Source: Trema orientale (taxonomy: Eukaryota > Streptophyta > Magnoliopsida > Rosales > Cannabaceae). Taken from it: DNA of 64,000 nucleotides. Below, piece after piece: positions 11,970 through 23,261 of the stretch. The first letter of the stretch is position 1. Every line of letters starts with the position of its first letter. Made by a program: the position numbers and the translations under genes. Below the pieces are notes generated by a model that was not told the DNA's origin, did not search any database, and worked only from the letters and a program-made list of their open reading frames with translations. Location of the stretch: NCBI GenBank assembly GCA_002914845.1, contig JXTC01000218.1:335404-399403 (forward strand), read 5' to 3'.

Positions 11970-12308
11970 CTATAATTTCTCATCTGGACAATCTATAATC
12001 TTAAGCAGCTCTTCACTCGTTATACTAGTGTTGTTGCAAGCTGCCGATGACCCACCTGCAACAGAAGCCGAAAACACTAGCCACCCACCTTGCTGCCAAT
12101 CTCTTGCTTGCACGCCACTGCTACATCCTGTACAGAGGCATGAAACCAATAACGGAATGATCTGGCATATCAGTCGGTGCTGCAAGTCCTGAATCAGCTT
12201 ATATAGATGTTGAAGATGATCCAACTTGGGAGCTCTTTTGGCATCTTCCTAGACAAAGTAACGATTTGTTGTTCTTTGCCATGCAGCTCTAGCTTCTACT
12301 GCTGCCAT
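11970..12308 (-). pseudogene. Decayed fragment of an uncharacterised plant gene
   Basis: Reading from an ATG at 12308, the first 35 codons give MAAVEARAAWQRTTNRYFV, a TAG stop, then EDAKRAPK. From about 12200 a different frame continues DSGLAAPTDMPDHSVIGFMP, then LYRM and a stop. I recall a plant protein family of unknown function whose C-terminal part reads RAAWQRTANRCFVQEDAKRAPKL then PDHS-IGFMP, so this is a host gene fragment broken by at least one stop (in place of the usual Q) and one frame change. The frame at 11970-12224 runs across the break. The last 45 codons (from about 12110) are less certain. Family identification is from memory. Confidence 0.7.
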
Positions 12309-12319
12309 TATTCTCTTAT

Positions 12320-13943
12320 ATGCCAAACATTCTAATCAATGAAAAAGAGAAATGAAAAAGAAAAATTCCCATCAGGTATGGGAACCGTAGCCATAGTTTA
12401 TAATTACTTGTCAATTTTACATAATTAAAGAGGTAAAAAAATAAAATAAAATTACTACGTATCATTTTAGTTACAGATAAAGAGGACTCTCCTTAAATTT
12501 TTCTATCCCACTAATGGAAAAATAGAGAGACAGAGGAGAACAAAACAATTATACTACGAACAAAAGAACCCAAGTCAAATTCTAAAAAATAGAGAAGAAG
12601 ATATAATTCTAGCATCGGGCATTGGATACTTCAAATAGTAATTATTTGAACATTTTGTTTTTTTGCCACGATCATTATTTCAATATATCCACTGAGTTTA
12701 TTAAAGTTTTCACTCGGTTCAAAGTACATATTTCCACCTTTAGAGCTTCCGGTTTCTAACAGTGAATAATTTTGTTCTTCTCTGTCATCAAGTTTCCTTA
12801 ATAAACAAATAAGATAGAAAAATAAAATGATAGGCAAACTTTAAAGTCTTCAAAGTCCTGCCATACCCCGAAACGCCATGCCCTTAGCCTAGATTTGCGA
12901 TACAGCCATTGGTGATTACTAGCACCTACAATCTTCCAGATCTGTTTCAGAAGAATGTTTAACAGAGGTCGTAAGAAAATAAGTAATTTGGATTGGGTCG
13001 TATTTCGGTCATTATTTTCAAAAGGACCGTATGGAGTGTCATTTCTCCAAACCTATTCTCAGGAATTTTTTGGGTTGTATTTTTAGGAGTCCGCTTTAGC
13101 TGAAAACTTCTTGGCCCAGGCCCAGATGTGTACACGTCTTCAGTTGGGAAAAATTGATAAATACTCATTTTTATAGCATATCTAGATCATAGTATACATT
13201 TTTTTTTTTTTTTAAGAAAAGACATACCCGATATTAGAGTTGAAGTGTCTATATTACCCTCCACTCCAACAGCACAAAAAAGTAACCACTAATTGTTACA
13301 AAAGTATTTATAAAAAAAATGTTTACAAAAGTAAAACTTTTATACAGTCAACAAAAGTATTCCATTAGTTTAGATTTGCAATTGTTTACAATTAACAAAA
13401 ATAAACAATAGGCTTACGGTTTATATTTACAATTGTTTAGAATTAACAAAAATAAACAATTGGCTTACATTTAGAGTTATTTATAAGAATTAAGCCAAAA
13501 ACAAAAAATTTACACTTAGAGATTTTACGTATAAAGATCACTATTAAGTTTATTTGATCATATATTTGTTTAGGTAATTCACATTCATTAGTAAGTACTA
13601 AAAAAGTGAATAGAAATAAGAAAATACAAAATAGTAATAAATAGCTTAACAATATGTAAAATAATAATACGTAATAATTTAGCACGTATTTATAGATAAT
13701 AATAATTATAAGTTGTAAATAACTTAATAATAAGCAATTAATATTAATTAAATAGTAAACAAATACTTTTTTTTCCCTAAAAATGTCTAGGATAGCTTTA
13801 TTGTTACCACTATTTTTTCTCTCTCCACTCTTTTTTATTTAATGCTTACAATTGAAAATATACTTATATATAGTGACGTTAATGTACATAAATAGTATTA
13901 AAGGTTAAATATTATTTCTTATCACCCACCCATGAATACCTAG
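12320..13943. other. Intergenic DNA with a short tandem duplication
   Basis: No gene is supported. The minus-strand frames at 12631-12837, 12959-13168 and 13443-13685 show no domain or codon pattern I can recognise. At about 13375-13466 a roughly 61-bp unit (tacaattgttta then aattaacaaaaataaacaa) is repeated twice. GC-richer text at 12960-13150 may be a transposon relic. Confidence 0.45.
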
Positions 13944-13983
13944 NNNNNNNNNNNNNNNNNNNNNNNNNNNNNNNNNNNNNNNN
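13944..13983. other. Assembly gap (40 N)
   Basis: Forty unresolved bases sit immediately before a tetranucleotide microsatellite, which is the probable cause of the assembly break. The true gap length is unknown. Confidence 0.99.
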
Positions 13984-13992
13984 ATCTGTCTG

Positions 13993-14057
<65 letters not shown>
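13984..14057. repeat. (TATC)n microsatellite
   Basis: Begins atctgtctgtc and continues as about sixteen nearly perfect tatc units. It touches the N gap, so the array is probably longer than shown. Confidence 0.97.
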
Positions 14058-14059
14058 AT

Positions 14060-14992
14060 ACATTAAACCTGAAGCAGAGAGAAAATAAAGAAAAAATTAT
14101 GATAAGTTCTTTGATCAATATTCTATTTTTAAATTTTTCCAAAATTCCTAATTTAACTCTTATTTTTTCATGATACGATTGATCGTATTATTATTTTTTT
14201 CATGCTATGATTAATTATAATACATACATGTATTATATAATATTGAATTTAATTTAATATTAATGATACTTTATATTAAATTTAATTTATCGAATAAATA
14301 ATTATGCTATATTCGTCTCATCCAAATAAATGTAGAGATAAATACATTTTTTAATGTTGTATATAATATTATATTTAATTTAATATTAGTGATACCTTAT
14401 ATTAAATTTAGTTCATCGAACAAATAGCTGTGCTACATTCGTCTTATGAAAATAAATGTAGAGATAAATACATATTTTAATGTTATAATATATTGAACCT
14501 AACTATAAATGTGATAGCTTCTTTGATCAGTATTCTACTTTTAAAGTTTTTAAGACATTCCTTATTTAACTCTTCTTTTTTCGTGATATGATTGGTCCTA
14601 TTATTATTTTTTCATGCTATGATTGGTTACAATATATACATGTACTATATAATATTGTATTTAATTTAATATTAATGATATCTTATATTAAATTTAGTTC
14701 ATCGAACAAATAATTGTGCTACATTCGTCTTATCAAAATAAATATAGAGATAAATACATTTTCTAAAATTTTATATAATATTATATTTAATTTAATATTA
14801 ATGATACCTTATATTAAATTTAGTTCATCAAACGTCAAATAGTTGTGTTACATTCGTCTCATGAAAATAAATGTAGAAATAAATACATCTTTTAATGTTG
14901 TAATACATTGAACTATCAACTTGCGTTTTAATATTGTAATACATTGAACCTACTAACTCGCGCAAAGCATAGTATAATAATTAGTATATATA
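14060..14992 (+). mobile_element. Helitron-like non-autonomous element with tandem internal repeats
   Basis: A unit of about 410 bp occurs twice (from about 14110 and from about 14520). Within each, a shorter module of about 150 bp (atattatatttaatttaata, attaaatttagttcatcgaa, gctacattcgtc, aaataaatgtagagataaat) also occurs twice. The right end reads ctaactcgcgcaaagcatag then ataattagt. I associate cgcgcaaagc shortly before a CTAGT-like end with plant Helitron 3' termini, although here the hairpin half is decayed and the last bases are TTAGT. The 5' end may lie in the microsatellite or the gap. Confidence 0.5.
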
Positions 14993-15150
14993 TACAGTAA
15001 AGTACTCGCATAATTTGTACTATAAATTAAGATCTTATATAGTTCTTTTAAATTATAGGTACGATATTAGATTAGTGACGATCATTTCTATTTAATATTT
15101 AACTGAAACTGATTAGATTTATTTTGGAAAATTAGGTGAAATATAATAAT

Positions 15151-15430
15151 GAGGCTTATAGAAATTTGACCAAATTTTGAGCCCAATTTCAGTAAATATC
15201 CCTTTGTCAAATGTTATAGTAAAATGTCGGGTATATATGCTTATATACCAAGTGTAAAATTTTATATACCAAATATAAAAAATTATATACCTAGTACAGT
15301 AACTAAAATTGGTAGATATATCTATCTACCAAGTATAAAAATATATATACCTAGACATTTAGCTATAAAATTTTAAAAGTAGACATCTACTTAATCAAAT
15401 CTAAGTCTTGGTCATCCACCTAAATTTCTC
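15151..15430. mobile_element. Mutator-like MITE, 280 bp, copy 1
   Basis: Near-identical in layout to 35744-36033. Ends: left ggcttatagaaatttgacc and right, reverse-complemented, gagaaatttaggtggatgacc. The flanks show a 9-bp duplication, tataataat (15142-15150) and tataataac (15431-15439), one mismatch. The interior repeats the words tatataccaagtgtaaa and tataccta. Non-coding. Confidence 0.75.
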
Positions 15431-15645
15431 TATAATAACTCCCCTTTGGCCTAAGTTCTTTCTCGATGATAAGGCCCAAAATTTTACTCTCTACCAAATT
15501 AATGCCAGCAACCTCAACCATAGGGACTTCTCTTTTATTATCAATATTTAAACTCAAAATAGAAAAGTCGTATGATACCCATTTAAAGCAGATGGCACCT
15601 TATCAATGGACATCTCATAAATCAATTAAGATTCCATAAAATCTG

Positions 15646-16530
15646 AAGGACTATTTGGCATCATAACTAAAAAACAGTTTTTTGTTTTTAAAAACAGAAA
15701 ATTATTTTCTGACAACAAATAAGGGTGTTCGACATTATTCTCTGAGAACAACCTTTAAAAACTGAATTAAAGAAAACAGAAAATTCAGAAAACAACAAAA
15801 TATTGTTTTCAAGATGTTTTCTTAATTTTTTTTTCAAAAAAAAAACTAATTCTTTCACATGACTTTCATATATATATTTTCTCGTAATTTTCTCTCTTCT
15901 CATTTTTTTCTCATCACTTTCTCTCTCCCCATGCTCTCTCATCACTTTCTCTTTCCTCAGTCTCTCAATTCTCATTCTCTCTTTTCACTCTTTCTCATCA
16001 TTTTCTCTCTGCTCATTTCATTTTATCATCATTTTCTCTCTCCTCATTTTATTCCATCACTTTTTCTCTCATCATTTTCTATCTCTTCATTTTTTTAATC
16101 ATATTATCTCTCCTCATTCTCTATTACTACTTTATTTTTTATAATTTTTTTAATCTTTATTTTCTCTCTCCACACATTCTTATCACTTCTTCTCTCTTAT
16201 GTATTTTTATTAGTTTTTCTCTGTTCTATCTTTCTCAACATTTTTTATTTCTTTATTCTCTCTTATTACTTTCTCTCTCATTATTATCTTTTATTACCTT
16301 TTCACATATGACTTTCTCTCTCTTCATTCTCTTACTTGAATTTAACTCTCGCCACTCTCTCTTGACTTTTTCTCTCCAAATATTTTTTTTATAATATAAA
16401 TATGATTTTTTATATTCATCTAATTTTTTTTCCTAAAAAATATTTTTAGAAAACATTTGCCAAACACCCATTGTTTTCTGAAAATGTAATTCTGAAAACA
16501 AAAAACGAAAAACAATGCCAAACATGCCTT
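15646..16530. mobile_element. MITE-like element with a long CT-rich core
   Basis: Imperfect inverted ends: left aaggactatttggcat, right reverse-complemented aaggcatgtttggcattg. The words aaaacagaaaa and gttttctga recur near both ends. Between them, about 15885-16375 is a polypyrimidine tract on the plus strand, built of degenerate tttctctctcctcatt-like units. The plus frame at 15859-16098 is only a translation of that tract (F/S/H/L-rich). It appears to interrupt the LINE relic that continues to its right. No clean target duplication was found. Confidence 0.55.
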
Positions 16531-17330
16531 GAATTTTCCCGAAAGATTTCCACAATCTTCGGCCCCTTTACGGTACCCAAATCTTTGTGCAGCCCATAGC
16601 CATCCTCCATCTCACAAGCTGCCTTAACCTCTGACACACCGAAATCTATTCTCCAATCATCTCTTCTTCCACCATAGTCAGTCATAATTCCATTTTCAAG
16701 AGTTACAACTGACTTCTTTTTCTTGCTAGATTTTAGCAACTACTATTCTTCTAATTACTCACTCAATTTACTAACATAAGGTATGGAGTCATCATCTGAA
16801 TCAGAGTCACCCGAATCAAGCCTGAAATCTTTTAGGCCTAGAGAGTTTGGACATTTTTTCAAAATTCTCATCTCTTCTTTGTTCCTCTTCCGCTTGAGTA
16901 TTCAAAATTGATGCCTTCAACCAGGGGCTATATGTTATTTTTGCCAAACTAGATGAATCTTGTTTATCATACTGCTTCTGTGTACACTTCTTTCATCGAT
17001 GACCAATAGTTCCACATGCAAAATAAAGATCAGGCAGATGTTCATATTGAAGGAAAACGGACAGCCTTTCCTGACCTTATCCACAAAGACCTGAATCCCC
17101 TGTCGAAGAGGAACTGCAACATTTATCTTCACATGAACCTATATACGAGAATTCTTAACCTCAGTATCTTCTAACACACCAATGAGCTTTCTTAAAAAGA
17201 TCGCACACGCATCAATCATACAAGCTACTGGTACATTCCAAATATGCAACCAGAAGGACATTTTTTTGAAATCTAATCGAGCAACCAATAAGATTTTGGG
17301 AATATGTGACAGTGTACTCCTTATGAAAGA
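16531..17330 (-). mobile_element. LINE ORF1 relic (DUF4283 plus zinc knuckle)
   Basis: On the minus strand, three pieces in order match plant LINE ORF1 proteins. At about 17265-17110: FWLHIWNVPVACMIDA, then LIGVLEDTEVKN, then VKINVAVPLRQGIQVFVDKV. At about 17060-16930: QYEHLPDLYFACGTIGHR, a stop, KKCTQKQ, then ITYSPWLKAS. The C-x2-C...H...C zinc-knuckle layout and the final PWLKA motif are typical of these proteins. At 16740-16550 there is a charged linker (SSKKKKSVVTLENG). Several stops and frame changes mean it makes no protein. Neither the ORF2 reverse transcriptase nor a poly-A tail was seen. Confidence 0.7.
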
Positions 17331-17339
17331 AAGAAGTAC

Positions 17340-18716
17340 AATTTATAGTGGTCTTGTGGTCCTCTTATGACTAGCGATTAATAGTCACGTGTCTTTTAAA
17401 ATAGTAGAATGCGTCTCACTTACTATTTCTATAGACGAAGCTATAAGGAATCCACGTGCGGATTTTGTGCGTGTTTAGTGCCTTGGTACCAACTAAGGAA
17501 TATTCCTGAGAGATACTGGTCGCAATCAGATGATCAAATTTCGTATAACACGCCCGGAGGTTTGGTCCTCAGGTACGGTCGGATTTGTAGCGTTTGTATC
17601 ATATGGACAGAGTGTGATCTAGCCCTAGGCACGCACGATAAGGGATTGGGTGAGCGCTTTCTCTAATGGTTGGATCAAATCTAATCCTACCAAATGTCAC
17701 TAATACCAACCATGTCGTTACAGATGGTCCAAGCTCCCAATTGTGCTCTCGGAACTTCGTCAAACCTTGATACAGAACCGATTTGTCGTTTTTTATTTAA
17801 TCGTTCTTGTCACGAGTCAGCTTCTAATTGGGTTAGGAGAAATATCCCAACATTGTCTTTAATACAATTTGTTAAAACGATAACATAATTAGTTAAAACA
17901 AGAATCCAAAAACTAAAAAATGATTATTTTATACGAAATGGTACTGTTGATTTTAATGTAACTAAAATGTTAAAAAATAATTAACATATTGTTTAGCGCC
18001 TGCTATTTCTTGATTAAAATGAGATTTTTTTTTAAAGTTTTTTTTTTAATGTAGCAGCTAAACAATTAATCGTTCATTAAAATGCAAATCTGTCCTGATG
18101 ATCAGTTTAAATCACAGCTAGTTGCATTCTAGTTATTTAATTGAAAAAATATGTATTATTCCAGTCTGCCATTCTCGAACTCACATGACCATAAATTATT
18201 AAGTTGACTATAATGTGATTCATGCAATATCTAATTAATTCTCAGTCATGTGCATTTACATGGTTTACAGCTTTCGTCTTTAATTCCAAATGATATAATA
18301 ACCCTTTCTTACCTTATTTAGAATCCCAAGTACAAAGTTAATATTTTAAGATGAGATATAATTATTGGCATTCTTAAGATGGCTAGCTAATTAAGAAATC
18401 TAAAGCAGCACTAAATTTTGGGTAAAGCTGCTTTTTCAACATGTGATCCTTAGTGTCACATTCCCTTCTATTCCTAATGTCGTAGTAAAGCCATGCTACA
18501 GGTCCCTTCCTTAAATGATTTTCTGCAATTTACACATCTTGTCACCAGATTTTGAAGGAGCTTTACATATTCTTTTCGCAAGTGAATTTTGCTACATTAT
18601 ACTTTTAGTTAGAAAGTAGAAACACTATGAGTTTATAAATTTTAAAAAACTACAGGTATTATATATATATATATATAATTATATTTATAAGATGAGTTGA
18701 TTTATATACCAGAGAA
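17340..18716. other. Unclassified intergenic DNA
   Basis: The part at 17360-17890 is GC-richer than its surroundings and holds plus-strand frames at 17409-17666 and 17694-17888 that I cannot assign. It looks like decayed mobile or captured sequence. From 17890 to 18716 the DNA is AT-rich with a (TA)n run at 18659-18677 and no gene. Confidence 0.4.
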
Positions 18717-18719
18717 TTT

Positions 18720-18870
18720 CACTACGAAAAACTAGAAATGAAGAATTTTTTACTGAGGATTTTTTTTGACTAATGGGTCATAAAATTCACGACGGTCATA
18801 AAAATATCATTTTGTCAAAAAAAGTCGTAAAAAGTGATTTTGGTCTAAATCTTTCCTACCAAGGTCCAAA
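18720..18870. mobile_element. Possible CACTA transposon terminus
   Basis: CACTACGAAAAACTAG begins at 18720. The CACTA pentamer followed by an A-rich stretch is the En/Spm end signature. Behind it are ggtcataaaa and tgacgg-like subterminal words and an aaagtcgtaaaaagt run. The matching other end (TAGTG) was not found nearby, so only one terminus is present. Confidence 0.4.
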
Positions 18871-18892
18871 TGTGTTGATGTAGTTAACAATT

Positions 18893-19113
18893 GAGACCAT
18901 CTCTAATGCATATTCCAATTTTAATGCTATATTTAGCACAAAAAATTAGCTATATATCAAATTTGGCATAATGAATAACATTATATTGGAGGGAGATTTT
19001 TGTGCTATACCCTAAATTATAGCATTAGCACAATAATTTAGCATGGTATTGAAGATGTTCTAAGGTATTGACCACCTCTAATAATCTAGCATAGCATTGA
19101 AGATGCTCTAAGG
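18893..19113. mobile_element. MITE with a duplicated right terminus
   Basis: The left end gagaccatctctaatgca and the right end (gcatggtattgaagatgttc, complementary to it) form imperfect inverted repeats of the gagcatctccaatgc type common in plant MITEs. The right terminus is then repeated once more at about 19086-19113 (gcatagcattgaagatgctc), as if an unequal duplication had copied it. The interior is AT-rich with tagcacaa words at both sides. Confidence 0.5.
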
Positions 19114-19904
19114 TAAGTACGTAGTCTCCTCCCTTTTATTATATAAAACTTGAGATTTGATGCAGGAAATTAGACTAGCAAGACCAAGTAAGGGACAGCT
19201 AAAACGTTGAATCTTGATCATGCGTGAAAGAATTATATTTTAGAAACCTTATTAATTAAAGTCTTAGCTTTATTCTGAACCATGCATTGACGAAAACAAT
19301 TTGCTCAGAAACACATGATTGCTATGTTTCCGTGTTTTGTTGCCTTTGCATTTACCTTGAGTTGTGCAGATTAGCTGAGACCAATGTTTTACAAGGATAA
19401 TGTATCCAACAGACTAATGAATGTACATTTTTTATGATAATAATAATTATATATATATATAATTAATACCATTTAATGGGTGACACGTAGTCAAATTTGA
19501 AGCCGTACATCAGAACAGCAGGTTATGCAATAAATTAAAAAGAAATGTTAGCAAATTCTAATTGTTTTCTATACAAATATGAAATCTGAAGGGTGAATAC
19601 ATAAACAATTAGATCTTATAATAATATTATAATTATTGTAGCCAGTCAGAAAGACAAGTCTTCAATCATTGGACAATAAAGTATGCTTTATCACCGAACA
19701 AGAGAATTTGAATGCTCTTGCTTTCTCAAAAGACTTATTAACTCCTCTCAAAAAGAAAAAGAAAAAAAAAAGGACTTATTACCTCATTTGTGGCCTGCAT
19801 GGATATCCAAACAGATGCAACAACGCATCTTTGATGAAAATAAAATAGAATAAATTAATAATAAGTATATAGATATTTTTCTCAAAAAAAAAAATATAAA
19901 AGGT

Positions 19905-20560
19905 CATAAGGTTTTTTTAACCTATTATAGGTATTTCTTTTTACCATGATTTGAGTAGTGGTTGGAAAAAAATGATAACAATAAATATACAATATTTAAT
20001 ATTTTTTTTCTCTATCTTTTATCATGAAAAGACGTATGTGGTGAATTTTAATTAGGCAAAATACCTGTAGATAGATAAAAAGAAAACTTACTGGATTAGT
20101 GTCCATATATATATATATATATAGACACCAATCTAATAGGTATTTTTTTTTACCTATCTAACAATCCAGTAGGTATAGATATATAGATGAAAATGAAATT
20201 AGAATAAATAAATAATAAGTATATAAATACTTTTTGCGTGAGTAAATAGTATATGTTGTCGTAAATATAAATATATATAGATGGTTAAAAAAAATAGTCT
20301 AATAGTCTTTTCTTTACTTATCTATAGGTATTGTTTTATCCAATTAAAATTCATCACGCACCAATCTAGTAGGTATTTTTTTAATATATATATAAGTATT
20401 GTTTTGCCTAATTAAAATTCATCACGCCCGTCTTTTTATAATTAAAAGTAGAAAGAGAAAAATATGAAATAATGTATATTTTTTTTTTTCAACTGCTCAA
20501 ATTATAGTAGCCGTTAAATAATGAAATACTTATAGATTAAAAAAAAAGCCCACTGGATTA
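19905..20560. mobile_element. Fold-back element with long imperfect arms
   Basis: The left arm (about 19905-20100) and the reverse complement of the right arm (about 20285-20560) share gaattttaattaggcaaaa, atctataggtatt-like text, aaaagacg...gtgatgaattt and atttgag-agt. The right arm contains an internal duplication, with caattaaaattcatcacgc present twice. A piece of the same family recurs at about 22023-22110 (tagtagtcgttatataatga, tagcccatatatat). Non-coding. Confidence 0.55.
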
Positions 20561-23261
20561 TGGCCCATATATATAAGTCCATGTAATTATGGTCAATGTC
20601 TTTTCTTTGGGCTAAAAACCATATATCCATTTCTTAGTAATATTGCTATAGGACAATTTTGCTCCAATTTACATCATTGAACTTGGCTTAAATTAGTAGT
20701 TAAAATGAAAATTTTTTCCCTCTTTTATACTGGCCAGGGATATATATATATATAGATCTTCTAAACTGAATTAATAGGCTAGCATTCTTGGGACCTGCAT
20801 GATCTTCGAAGAATCCCTTCAATTAATTATAATGGTTGAAGTTCCAATATGATCATAAAATATTTTGTGCACATTTGTTTTCTTAAAAATGAAGTGTCAG
20901 ACTGAATTGTCAAGCAAATGAAGGAACTGTACATGCTTTTGAGTACATTTAACTTCCATCTTCGATCTCTCCGGGAATGTTTATACCGATTTTTATGGAA
21001 TTGAGCATGTGATTAGGCTATTAGCCACGTGATCCTTATTAAAAGCCACACGTGCCTAATGGTCCCCTATGAGAGGAAGAGAGAGAGGGTAAAGCCCAGG
21101 TGAGGCTACTGAGATCCCAAATATTAACTACTAGCCGTACATCTAAGCTCATGGACAAATTGATTGTGTGGACGAGTTACAATGGGTCATCATTCTTCAG
21201 TCGGTAAAATACCGTATAAATCTATTAATAGATGTAACAATTTTCATTGATGGCAGAATTTCTATGTTGACCTAAATTTAACTTGGCCGCTACACGGGTT
21301 GGGTTAAAGGGCGGAGCCAGATCAAGCTTAGAGGGGCAACTGCACATCTGAATTTTGTCTATCTTATAAATAACATGTAATTTTTTTTCTAAAATTAGTC
21401 TTTACCTTGTATAAATTTAGCACTTGCATTCCTAAACTTGTAAAATTTTAAGTATGCTGCTCAAGTTTTGATTTAGACCTTCTTAAGCATACGTGATTTC
21501 TGTTCCTTCTGAATTATATGTTTTACTCCACTCCTAGTTGAGTTGTCAAGATTGATACATTATTATTATTTTAATATTACCAATGTTGCTAAGTTTAACA
21601 AAATTGACTTTAAGATAACGTCTTATTAAAACTTTAAATGAGTGAGATATAAAATGCGAACTAATTTGACTGTTTTTAAATTTAATGTATAGTTGATCTA
21701 GTATCAACATATTGGTTGAATATAGAGAGAATGTACAACACCGAATTCAAGAGTGAATTTGAACCTCTTTCATTGTTAAAGCAATAGTTAAAAATGTTGA
21801 AGTATGTTATGTACATGGGCCTGGACATACAAAGGAAGGTTCATGCATATTACTTGGATCCAGGTCAATTTGAGGTTCGGCTCTATATTGCAAGAGATCA
21901 ATATATAATTATATTAGTAACTTGATCTTTAAAAAATACAAAGGAATAAATGAAGGCTTCAAGAAAAATTGGCTCGCTTTATATTGCTACCTAGATCTCT
22001 CGTATACACATATAGTAGATAATAGTAGTCGTTATATAATGACCAATAGTTAAAAAAGAAAATATTTATAAATAGGTATAAAACTTATAGCCCATATATA
22101 TTATTATATATAATCGCAAGAAAGTGAACGACAAATAATAATAAGGAGATTACTATAAAACCAGATCAGCTAAGGTCAACTACACGAGGAATTAATAACT
22201 TATATAGCAACAAGTATTTCTTGTTATTTAATTTGTAAAAATACGTTCCTTTATGATATTCTGAATGGAAAGCAAAGCAAAATTTGTAATATATGTCTTG
22301 CTGAGTGAGCGATCAGCTATCACTAATCTTGCTCTCGTTCGTATGCATATTCTCTTTCTTTAGCGGGAAATTCGAACTAATTTTACTCTCCAATTAGCTT
22401 CCACGAATAGAGGTACAAAATTAAAATTGAGTAAATTTTGTTGGTATGAATTATGCATAATGAGATTCTTCTCCTTTTTCACAACTCCACCGTTTCCAAA
22501 TTAAATAAAAGAAAAAAATAAAGGAAAATAAAACACAACGTACAAATTCGCCAGTACCAAGAAAATAGTAATCAATGCTAATGTCTCGTTACGATACTCT
22601 TTTGTTTTCTTGTTTCTTAAAAATTAAATAAAGAGTGAAAATTTTCTCAAGGACATCAGTTTAAAAAATTTACAATTAATTAATTAAATTTTGTCCAGCA
22701 CAAATATATATCTATCTATATATAATGAGACCCATAGGAGCTCAATGAACATAGAATATTCTACTATCATCTTTTTCTCTCTCAAAAGTTTTCTGTCACT
22801 ATCAAACCTTAACCACTCATTTGATCTAAGGGTTTATGACAAACCGTAGTCCTATTTGGCAGGAATTGTTACTGTCACATAATTTTGCTAATTCAGAATA
22901 CATTTCTCAAATATGAATCGAGAAAAATATATTCTAAATAGCAAAATCATGTAACATGACTGGTCTCTAAAAAAAGCCCTATCTAAACTTACATAGTTCA
23001 AGTTGAGGATTTAATTTAAATAAGGACTAGAGTCCCAAACTTCCCAAATTTCTAACTGGTTAACTTCTAATTTTATAAATGGAAATGATCATAATTGTTT
23101 TTCTATTATAATGTACTTTGTTGTACCAATTACTAAATAACAATTGAACTGCTACATAACATAATATAAAATTAGACTTGTTACATACACTATAATGGCC
23201 TACACGGTGAATCAACACACTAGACAATGTCTTGTCCGCGAAATAAGTTTCTACTTCCTTT
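20561..23261. other. Intergenic DNA
   Basis: No gene supported. A fragment of the preceding fold-back family is at about 22023-22110. Two acgtg-type motifs (cacgtgatcc near 21028 and cacacgtgcc near 21047) lie close together, with nothing downstream that they obviously serve. The stretch at 21290-21345 (ggttgggttaaagggcgga then gccagatcaag) looks like a transposon end, but no partner was found. Confidence 0.45.

Noticed and set aside
15859-16098. 79-codon plus-strand frame rich in F, S, H and L
   Set aside because: It is a direct translation of the polypyrimidine tract.
18720-19970. A complete CACTA element ending at a gtagtgg near 19955
   Set aside because: The right-hand candidate lacks the A/T-rich inverted partner of the left end, so only a single terminus is reported.
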